Source: Parcubacteria group bacterium
GTDB lineage: Bacteria > Patescibacteriota > Minisyncoccia > UBA6257 > JACRHW01
Length of the DNA: 11,395 bases
NCBI GenBank assembly: GCA_016211955.1
Contig: JACRHX010000041.1
Location: 1 to 11,395, forward strand
Direction: 5' to 3'
Shown here: positions 5,672 to 11,395 of the stretch, piece by piece
Position numbering within the stretch: the first letter of the stretch is position 1
Layout of the letters: the number at the start of each line of letters is the position of its first letter
Notes under the pieces: model-generated
Told to the model about the DNA's origin: nothing
The model's input: the letters and a program-made list of their open reading frames with translations, nothing else
Databases searched by the model: none
Program-made: the position numbers and the translations under genes

Positions 5672-7177
5672 CTAAACCACGATCCCCAGCTCACGTGACA
5701 ACTTCTCCGCCTCGTTAACCATTCCACCCAAACCATTATTAATGCCATCGACCCAAAATGTCTCCTTTGTGGGGTCGAGATTAAATGGCGCAAGCAATTC
5801 AACGACATTTTTTGTAGATCCTGATTTCAAAAGATCGAGATAAAGAGATTCGAAACGGTCGCCTATGCGAGACTGCTCTGCATACAGACTTTGTGTGAGA
5901 AGTTCCCCAAATGCATACCCATATACATAAAATGGTCTATGAAAATGAGAAATATAAGACCAGAGATGCTCCGCATTTTCATACGTAAAAACATCTCCAT
6001 CCTCTCCGTAAAGCTCTTTTGTCGTTGCAATCCAGAGATTATTTAACTCCTCTACTGAAAGTTTCTTAGGTTCACTCCATGTGGTGTATGACAAATTCAT
6101 ACCATGCAACCGACGTTCAAAATTAGAAAAACTAATTTGACGCACCGCGGTGTTAATTACATCGTCTATTTTCCCCATAATAAGCGCGAGGAGGGATTTC
6201 TTGTCACCCTTAAGAATAAGCTGTTTCTTCAGAAAATTAAACGCTGTCATTTCGCCAAACACGGAGGCTGTTTCACAATACGCAATAGGCGCGTGAAACA
6301 TTAAAGGACCCTGTGCGGCGCCTGCAAGTAAACCATGTACCCCGTGACCCACTTCATGAGCAAGCGTCATGACGTCTCTACTTGAACCAAGATAGTTAAG
6401 GAATGTATAAGAAATTGGAGCATTTCCCGGCAACACAACAGAATAGTTAAAGGCACCTCCTCGTTTTCCTTTAATGCCAGGCGCATCAATACGTCTTTGA
6501 TCAAAAAACGTTGTTACGAGCCCCGCGAGTGTTGGACTAAAACTTTCGTAGGCGGCAAGCACCATGCTCTTTGCATCGGCAAATGGCACAATCGTCGTAT
6601 CAGAGAAGGGCATGGGCGCATTACGATCGCTCCACTTCAACTTCTTCAAACCCAACAATGCAGCCTTGAGACGATAATAACGTTTTGTAAGAGGGCCACC
6701 CACCTCATTCACCGCTTTGTGCAATATATCAACCACAGAATCGGGAATCTGGTTAGCCTTGTTTGCCCCCTCCATAGGGTGCTTATAGGAACGCTCACGA
6801 TTTTCGACAGAGGCGGCTCCAGCAACCATATACAACGTCTGAGCTGAATACTTAGCAAAGATGCCACCAAGATTAGTATTGATGGCCTCGAGTAACTGGG
6901 CTCTCTCCTCTTGGCTTTGAGACTCCGAGAGCAGATGAAGAAGTTCGGTGAGTGTCTTCTTCTCTCCTCCGAAATCGGCTTCGATATCTGCCTCTAGCTC
7001 GTCGAAAAACTCCCCCCACGCACCCGACCCAAAGGGCGAACGCTTGGTAAGCGCAGACTCAACGGGCTCACTCAACAAATGCGGCTTGAAAACACGACAC
7101 TGCTCAATCCATGGACGATGCTTGGCAACAAAAGGGTTCATCGCATAGTAGTTAAGAAGTATTTTGTCTTCTATCAT
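5672..7177 (-). CDS. pepF: Oligoendopeptidase F (M3 family), catalytic fragment downstream of an in-frame amber stop
   Basis: PepF-type M3 metallopeptidases cut short peptides in the cytoplasm using a zinc ion. This 501-residue frame holds the whole catalytic part: HEVGH (residues 274-278) supplies two zinc ligands and the catalytic Glu, and ETASVFGE (302-309) supplies the third ligand. The C-terminal HRPFYVYGYAFGELL segment (substrate-binding His/Tyr region) is also present. The gene should begin at 7519. The same reading frame runs from there through a TAG at 7210-7208 and continues without shift into this part. The total of 615 codons matches the usual PepF length of about 600. The residues between the TAG and this ATG (YLTFFELELV) are also family-like, so translation from the ATG at 7177 would lose conserved sequence. 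The site before it is weak. Whether active protein is made depends on readthrough or reinitiation. Confidence 0.88.
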   Translation of the reverse strand: MIEDKILLNYYAMNPFVAKHRPWIEQCRVFKPHLLSEPVESALTKRSPFGSGAWGEFFDELEADIEADFGGEKKTLTELLHLLSESQSQEERAQLLEAINTNLGGIFAKYSAQTLYMVAGAASVENRERSYKHPMEGANKANQIPDSVVDILHKAVNEVGGPLTKRYYRLKAALLGLKKLKWSDRNAPMPFSDTTIVPFADAKSMVLAAYESFSPTLAGLVTTFFDQRRIDAPGIKGKRGGAFNYSVVLPGNAPISYTFLNYLGSSRDVMTLAHEVGHGVHGLLAGAAQGPLMFHAPIAYCETASVFGEMTAFNFLKKQLILKGDKKSLLALIMGKIDDVINTAVRQISFSNFERRLHGMNLSYTTWSEPKKLSVEELNNLWIATTKELYGEDGDVFTYENAEHLWSYISHFHRPFYVYGYAFGELLTQSLYAEQSRIGDRFESLYLDLLKSGSTKNVVELLAPFNLDPTKETFWVDGINNGLGGMVNEAEKLSRELGIVV

Positions 7178-7207
7178 TACGAGCTCAAGCTCAAAAAATG
7201 TCAGGTA

Positions 7208-7519
7208 CTAACCTGAGGCATGAGTGAGAATTCTCTCAACGTCAGCGATTTTTGATTTTATTGCAGCATCCGCAACATTTGTACTCTGCTTGAGGTACAG
7301 ATAAAGCATGACTTTATTCTGAAGCATACTGATATCAGCATAATCCAGAATAGCAGCGACAAGTGTCTCTCGAAGCCTTCCCTTGTGCGTTGCGTTAAAC
7401 CTGATGCACATTTCAACCAGAGTAGCTACATCAACATCAAGACGGGGATCATCAAGACCCGAATACAAAAATCCCAAATCCCATCGAATGTCTTCAGCTC
7501 CTGTGATGTTTTTTGCCAT
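7208..7519 (-). pseudogene. pepF: Oligoendopeptidase F, N-terminal fragment ending at a premature TAG
   Basis: This 103-residue frame (MAKNITGAEDIRWDLGFLYSG...) is the N-terminal helical domain of the M3 peptidase encoded further along the same strand, in the same frame. It ends ...ILTHASG then TAG (7210-7208). Homologues read straight through here into the LxFFxLEL segment found just after the stop. The start at 7519 is chosen over an in-frame ATG at 7543 because AAAGGAG ends 7 bases before it, whereas 7543 has no such site and lies only 6 bases after the predicted transcription start. A single-base change from a sense codon such as CAG, GAG or AAG explains the stop. TAG is also the normal terminator of pepF itself, of the ZIP gene and of the gene at 5200-5625, so reassignment of TAG is unlikely. 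Confidence 0.85.
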
Positions 7520-7555
7520 ATATTTTCTCCTTTCGTGTGTCAAAGAACACGAATC

Positions 7556-7584
7556 TGTATATCACGTAGCCCCATTTTAATCAA
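7556..7584 (-). promoter_or_regulatory. Promoter of pepF
   Basis: On the minus strand there is TTGATT (7584 to 7579), a 17-base spacer and TATACA (7561 to 7556) with a TGA extended -10 element. The predicted start is near 7549, leaving a leader of about 30 bases with the AAAGGAG site. The -35 box overlaps the stop codon of the upstream nuclease gene. Confidence 0.55.
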
Positions 7585-8333
7585 CGAGTCTCGACGGCGT
7601 CGGCCGCCTTTCGATACCTGCAATAATCACAGTTAGGGTCTGACTTTGGCATAGACCCATCGAGACATACCTTAATCTCATGGAGCGCATCCTCTATCCA
7701 CGAATCGTTCCCTGTATAGGGTAAAAGATCGATGTCAAATTCGAGTTTTCCATCGAACGCCTCGCGGTCAGTTCGCCCATTACAATAGACGAAATACCCA
7801 ATATTTGAAACTTGTAACCCATTTTTCCGAAGCAGCCATTGATATATCTCCATCTGTCGCTTGTACCCCATCTGCCAATCAGCATCAAGTGATACTTTGG
7901 TTGGCTTACTCGTTGATTTATAATCTACAACAATTATATCTCCACCCTTGTTGTGCCAAAGATCATCCACGGCACCGGTTATAATAAAATTAGTTGGTTC
8001 GTGATAATATTGCACCCCTTTAAAATTTTCACGCCACTCATCCATCATTGCGTGCAAGAAAGGAACCGCATCAATACCATACGCCTTCATAAGCGGATGT
8101 GACGTTTGTTTTACTCTATGAATATCAAACTCCTTCTTCAGAAGTGTATCAACAGCCGAGTTGAGAGAAAATGGAAAACCGGGCGGTTGCCCCACTCCCA
8201 ACCTGCGATCCATATAAAAACATTTGGCGCACTGAATAAATTGTTCTATTTTCGAACGAGACAATTTAAACGGCTCCGAACTTTTTGGATCATACACATT
8301 CCGTGCCCTATTTGGATTATAATATTCAGACAT
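7581..8333 (-). CDS. PD-(D/E)XK nuclease family protein (RecB/Cas4-like) with paired cysteines
   Basis: This is a 250-residue protein with the core of a RecB-family nuclease. GAVDDLW (residues 120-126) supplies the first acidic metal ligand and IVVDYKS (134-140) the D-x-K motif. QMEIY (160-164) is the Q-x3-Y motif of RecB-type nucleases. An N-terminal CAKC pair (35, 38) and C-terminal C223 and CDYC (235, 238) are placed like the cysteines that hold a 4Fe-4S cluster in Cas4 and AddB. It may therefore be an Fe-S exonuclease, though cluster binding is inference. I associate closely similar stand-alone proteins with Patescibacteria. No CRISPR array or Cas gene is in the window. Start: the frame opens with TTG at 8351, overlapping rnr. 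The ATG at 8333 is preferred because it follows the rnr stop by 10 bases. A TATAAT lies 4 bases before it, but no Shine-Dalgarno site. Confidence 0.82.
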   Translation of the reverse strand: MSEYYNPNRARNVYDPKSSEPFKLSRSKIEQFIQCAKCFYMDRRLGVGQPPGFPFSLNSAVDTLLKKEFDIHRVKQTSHPLMKAYGIDAVPFLHAMMDEWRENFKGVQYYHEPTNFIITGAVDDLWHNKGGDIIVVDYKSTSKPTKVSLDADWQMGYKRQMEIYQWLLRKNGLQVSNIGYFVYCNGRTDREAFDGKLEFDIDLLPYTGNDSWIEDALHEIKVCLDGSMPKSDPNCDYCRYRKAADAVETR

Positions 8334-8343
8334 AATAATTATA

Positions 8344-10278
8344 TTAAACAAACATATAAACCATCGTTCTTCTCTCTAAATCCGCCGCAACAACTTTTAT
8401 TGTTACACGATCACCGACAGAATATTTTTTCTTTTTCTTTTCCCCGATAAGCGAAAAAGTTCCCTTATCAAACACATAGAAATCATCCGTCATGTCCTTG
8501 AATTTTACCATTCCGCTCGCCATAGTCTGTAACTCTTCCACATACACCCCAAAATTCGTTATGCCGGAAATTACCCCTTCATATTCATTTCCTATCCTTT
8601 CCATCATATATTCAACCTGTTTATAGGCAATAGAAGCTCTCTCGGCTTCTACCGCGCCCACCTCTCGTTCGGATAATGCGACCGCAAAACTATGAAGCCA
8701 ATCAACCTCCCTATCGTCTAAATTTTCCCCCCTAAGATGCTTAGCCAAAATTCTATGAACCAAAATGTCGGCATATCTCCTGATCGGAGATGTAAAATGG
8801 GTATAATTCTCCAGGGCTAAGCCATAATGACCAATATTGTTGATAGAATAAACAGCTTTTGCCATAGATCTCATCGCAACTGTTTTTACAAGGAACTCTT
8901 CGGGACTTCCTTTAATCTTTTCAAAAAGATTGTTCAGTTCTTTTGAAGAAATGCGCCCTCCTTCGGCCTCTACGTCATGCCCAAGCGTCCTCAACAAAAA
9001 CAAAAGTTCACCGGCAGCCTCCTTTTTGGGTACATCGTGAACACGATACAAAGAGGCTCCTCCAAGTATTTTCTTCACCTCGCCACCAAGATATGAGGCA
9101 ACCTCCTTATTAGCTAGAATCATAAACTCCTCTACAAGCTTATGAACATCAAGCCGTGGCTTTTGTACGACACGAAGCGGCTTGCCATTCTCGTCGAGCT
9201 CAAACTTCACTTCAGCCTTTTCGAAGTCCAGCGCCCCCATCCCCTTTCTTCTTTTTTTAAAAATCTGAGCCAGCTTATTTAAACAATCCAGCTCATCGTA
9301 ATAGGCGCCACCTTTTTCATCCAACACCTTTTGAGCCTCCTCGTAGGTAAATCTTTTATTTGAGTGGATAATCGTTCTCCCGAACCAGACATCGTGCAGA
9401 GTCCCATCTACTTCCATAGTAAAGACTGCTGAAAACGTAAGTTTGTCCTCTTGAGGATTTAAGCTGCAAATGTCGTTAGATAAAATCTCGGGTAGCATAG
9501 GAATAGTTCTATCCACAAGGTAAATGGAAACCCCTCTCCGCTTTGCCTCTCCATCTAGTGCGCTACCCTCTCTTACGTAGTGTGAGGCATCGGCAATATG
9601 CACTCCGATTTCAAACACCCTTTCAGATTTTTTCTGAAAAGAAATGGCATCATCAAAATCTTTCGCGTCGGCGGGGTCGATAGTAAATGTGGTGACATTC
9701 CTAAAATCTCTCCTTCCAGCAATATCTTTTTGCGAGATTGGCTTTGATTTTTTTTCTATCATGCTCGCTTCTTTTTCAACGTTCTGTGGAAGTTTAATCT
9801 GAAACCCCTTTTCAAGCACGATAGATTCCATCTCTACGTTATTATCCCCTTTTTCACCAAGTATCTTTATAACCTTTCCCTCTGGATTCTTCTTTGGGTC
9901 ATCCCATTTTTTTATTTCTACAAGAACCTTCCAACCACTTTTAATTTTTTTTGATTCAGAGGGTGGCAGAAAAATATCCCTGTACACCTTCTTGTCGTCA
10001 GGAAGAACGAAAGCAATGGCGCCCCCCTCCTTTTTATCCACCGTCCCCACAAATTCTGTTTTTGCTCTCTTTATGATGCTCGCTACCTCTCCACTCGTTT
10101 TTTCTTGTTCTACGAGGGGAAATAAAGAAACCTCAACCTCGTCGCCATGCAAGGCAGTATTCAAAAATTGAGGTTCAACAAGAATATCCTCGAGAAATCC
10201 AATGGCCGTAACATAACCCACCCCCCTCGCAGTTATGCCAATAATCCCCGCAACGTTGTTGTTATTATCTTCTTTCAT
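8344..10278 (-). CDS. rnr: Ribonuclease R (RNB-family 3'-5' exoribonuclease)
   Basis: RNase R degrades structured RNA processively from the 3' end. It acts in mRNA turnover, rRNA quality control and, in many bacteria, trans-translation. The 644-residue product has cold-shock/OB-type domains at about 8-140, and the RNB catalytic block from about 190 with TIDPADAKDFDDAIS (aspartates 201, 207, 209 and 210 coordinate the metals). The GHYGLALENYTHFTSPIRRY signature is at 483-502, and a C-terminal S1 domain starts near 564. It lacks the N-terminal winged-helix extension and the long Lys-rich tail of the E. coli enzyme (813 residues), so it is a compact form. An internal KKKKK stretch lies at 614-618. 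The ATG is 23 bases downstream of the transglutaminase-like gene and 10 bases before the nuclease gene, consistent with one operon. No clear Shine-Dalgarno site is present. Confidence 0.96.
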   Translation of the reverse strand: MKEDNNNNVAGIIGITARGVGYVTAIGFLEDILVEPQFLNTALHGDEVEVSLFPLVEQEKTSGEVASIIKRAKTEFVGTVDKKEGGAIAFVLPDDKKVYRDIFLPPSESKKIKSGWKVLVEIKKWDDPKKNPEGKVIKILGEKGDNNVEMESIVLEKGFQIKLPQNVEKEASMIEKKSKPISQKDIAGRRDFRNVTTFTIDPADAKDFDDAISFQKKSERVFEIGVHIADASHYVREGSALDGEAKRRGVSIYLVDRTIPMLPEILSNDICSLNPQEDKLTFSAVFTMEVDGTLHDVWFGRTIIHSNKRFTYEEAQKVLDEKGGAYYDELDCLNKLAQIFKKRRKGMGALDFEKAEVKFELDENGKPLRVVQKPRLDVHKLVEEFMILANKEVASYLGGEVKKILGGASLYRVHDVPKKEAAGELLFLLRTLGHDVEAEGGRISSKELNNLFEKIKGSPEEFLVKTVAMRSMAKAVYSINNIGHYGLALENYTHFTSPIRRYADILVHRILAKHLRGENLDDREVDWLHSFAVALSEREVGAVEAERASIAYKQVEYMMERIGNEYEGVISGITNFGVYVEELQTMASGMVKFKDMTDDFYVFDKGTFSLIGEKKKKKYSVGDRVTIKVVAADLERRTMVYMFV

Positions 10279-10301
10279 TGTTTTATTTTTTAAAAACTCT
10301 A

Positions 10302-11204
10302 TTACAAAAGACTGCCAACAAGTAATCTAAGGTCTTTTTCGGATTCCCAGATATCTAAAAGCTTATCAAAATTTTTATCTGATTCCTGCATAAGCTGAGC
10401 TAGATAATCAATTCTAGTAAGTTCTGTCGGAGTAAGATTTTCAAATTTCTTCGGATCTCCATACATCGATCCATGATTATAAATAATTTCGTCGTTCATA
10501 AGTGAATGAAAATCATAAAAGAGAGCCCAACAAACTACGATTGCACCCTTAACACCGCCCGCATTGTAAAAACGTTGCGGATCAAGTTTTCCGGCACGAA
10601 TACCAAGCCATGCATCAGCAGGAAAATCGAACTTTCCATCAGGAATGTCGTATGGATCAAAGTTACCGCTTAAACTCAAACTTCCATCGACATCGATTGT
10701 TACCCAACGATTTTCTTGCTCACTCCAATATTGATTAATCCAGTGGTCGGTGCTTACATTTCCAAGTTCATCCATATCAAAATACGACGCATTGCCAGAC
10801 CGTACTCGTGTCGGAATACCTTTTGATTTCAAAATACTTGCCACCATGATAGCAACAAAACGACAGGTAAGAACCAATTTATCTTGCGGCTCTCTATCTG
10901 CAACAAAACCACGACCATCTCGCCTATATAGTTCTGCAAGCATTGCAGCAGCGGTAACCAAAACACCGTCTTCGGGTTGTCTCCACCAAGGAATCTTTGT
11001 TATGTCTCCAAATCTTAAATCAGCATTAGTGCCAGTATTCCCTTCCGCGAGAGTACTACGATGAATAAAATTTTTACGCACCAACAAACCGATCTCCCGA
11101 ATACTATCTGGAAGATCATTTATTAATTTGTCTTGATATAAACCCGGGTAGGTGTAGGTACTAAACTCTAAATAATGTTTAAGAGCCTTTTTATTTTCTT
11201 TCAT
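10302..11204 (-). CDS. Transglutaminase-like superfamily protein
   Basis: This 300-residue protein has a papain-fold transglutaminase-like core. Cys114 lies in KLVLTCRFVAIMVASIL, where the nucleophile starts a helix. His154 is in STDHWINQYW, and Asp171 is in WVTIDVDG. Their order and spacing match the Cys-His-Asp triad of bacterial transglutaminase/protease-like proteins (PF01841 type). The helix GIPTRVRSG between Cys and His is also typical. No signal peptide or membrane segment is seen, so it is probably cytoplasmic, unlike many secreted members. The C-terminal third (about 200-300) is helical and unassigned. An extended -10 box sits 6 bases before the ATG, which predicts leaderless translation. 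It leads the apparent operon with rnr and the nuclease gene. Whether it acts as a protease, amidase or crosslinking enzyme cannot be told. Confidence 0.8.
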   Translation of the reverse strand: MKENKKALKHYLEFSTYTYPGLYQDKLINDLPDSIREIGLLVRKNFIHRSTLAEGNTGTNADLRFGDITKIPWWRQPEDGVLVTAAAMLAELYRRDGRGFVADREPQDKLVLTCRFVAIMVASILKSKGIPTRVRSGNASYFDMDELGNVSTDHWINQYWSEQENRWVTIDVDGSLSLSGNFDPYDIPDGKFDFPADAWLGIRAGKLDPQRFYNAGGVKGAIVVCWALFYDFHSLMNDEIIYNHGSMYGDPKKFENLTPTELTRIDYLAQLMQESDKNFDKLLDIWESEKDLRLLVGSLL

Positions 11205-11210
11205 TGATAA

Positions 11211-11219
11211 ATAGTATCA
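11211..11219 (-). promoter_or_regulatory. Extended -10 promoter of the transglutaminase-rnr operon, leaderless geometry
   Basis: On the minus strand TGA-TACTAT ends at 11211. Six bases (11210-11205) separate it from the ATG at 11204, so the A of the ATG is the predicted transcription start. No -35 match is seen at the usual distance. Confidence 0.55.
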
Positions 11220-11297
11220 CAAAAATCACACCCTTCCGCCCGCTCATTCTTCGCATCATCTGAATTTATTTTCTCTAACATAAAACAATATGAAACT

Positions 11298-11371
11298 TGG
11301 CTGCCGGACTAGGATTCGAACCTAGATAGCCAGGACCAAAACCTGGAGTCCTACCATTAGACGATCCGGCA
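11298..11371 (-). tRNA. tRNA-Gln (anticodon UUG)
   Basis: The 74-base cloverleaf reads 5' to 3' on the minus strand. The acceptor stem is TGCCGGA/TCCGGCA, with a U1-A72 pair characteristic of tRNA-Gln. The D arm contains TAATGGTAG. The anticodon stem CCAGG/CCTGG encloses loop TTTTGGT, giving anticodon TTG (reads CAA). The T arm is CTAGG-TTCGAAT-CCTAG. The discriminator base is G, and the CCA end is genome-encoded (11300-11298). No convincing promoter is visible in the 24 bases left of the window, and no clear terminator separates it from the transglutaminase-like gene. Confidence 0.97.
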
Positions 11372-11395
11372 ATATACCCTAAATTATTGTAAATA

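Noticed and set aside
7208..7210. Recoded UAG as a sense codon
   Set aside because: TAG terminates pepF itself, the ZIP gene and the gene at 5200-5625, so a genome-wide reassignment does not fit.
7581..8333. Part of a CRISPR-Cas system
   Set aside because: There is no repeat-spacer array and no Cas1, Cas2 or effector gene in the window. Stand-alone RecB-like nucleases are common.
8106..8450. Plus-strand frame of 114 codons
   Set aside because: It lies entirely antisense to the nuclease and rnr genes, both of which carry clear family motifs.

Overview
The window is a compact, AT-leaning bacterial chromosome segment that uses the standard genetic code. Nearly every gene is on the minus strand. 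The mix of genes, very short intergenic gaps, two uncharacterised small proteins and a RecB/Cas4-like nuclease of a type I associate with Patescibacteria (Parcubacteria-like lineages) suggests a reduced-genome CPR bacterium. That placement is an inference from gene content, not proven by any marker here.

Layout from left to right. 1-1479: 5' part of the translational GTPase gene typA/bipA, running off the left edge. 1601-2008: small protein of unknown function with its own promoter and terminator. 2125-2730: a nicotinate-nucleotide adenylyltransferase-like gene (NadD superfamily), which follows a frameshifted DEAD-box RNA helicase gene (2737-3896). 3966-4049: an imperfect palindromic intergenic repeat. 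4061-4783: a ZIP-family metal transporter. 4784-5199 has no protein gene, but it carries a promoter-structure-terminator unit that looks like a small structured RNA (6S-like shape) and a roughly 100-bp inverted repeat. 5200-5625: the only plus-strand gene, an unknown 141-residue protein, followed by a bidirectional terminator. 5672-7519: an M3-family oligoendopeptidase F gene split by an in-frame amber codon. 7581-8333: a PD-(D/E)XK nuclease with a cysteine cluster. 8344-10278: RNase R. 10302-11204: a transglutaminase-like protein. 11298-11371: tRNA-Gln(UUG).

Functionally this is mostly housekeeping: translation (typA, tRNA-Gln), RNA remodelling and decay (DEAD-box helicase, RNase R), NAD synthesis, metal uptake and peptide degradation. 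The transglutaminase-like gene, rnr and the nuclease gene are closely spaced (23 and 10 bases) and probably co-transcribed. pepF follows, with an apparent promoter of its own.

The most interesting features are these. (1) The putative structured RNA at about 4815-5002 has matching 5' and 3' ends. (2) Several genes have an extended -10 box placed about 6-8 bases before the ATG, which predicts leaderless mRNAs, while two genes with longer leaders have good Shine-Dalgarno sites. (3) There is a large TCTAACGGGAT-containing inverted repeat. (4) Two conserved genes are broken. (5) Terminator T-tracts run directly into the -35 box of the next gene.
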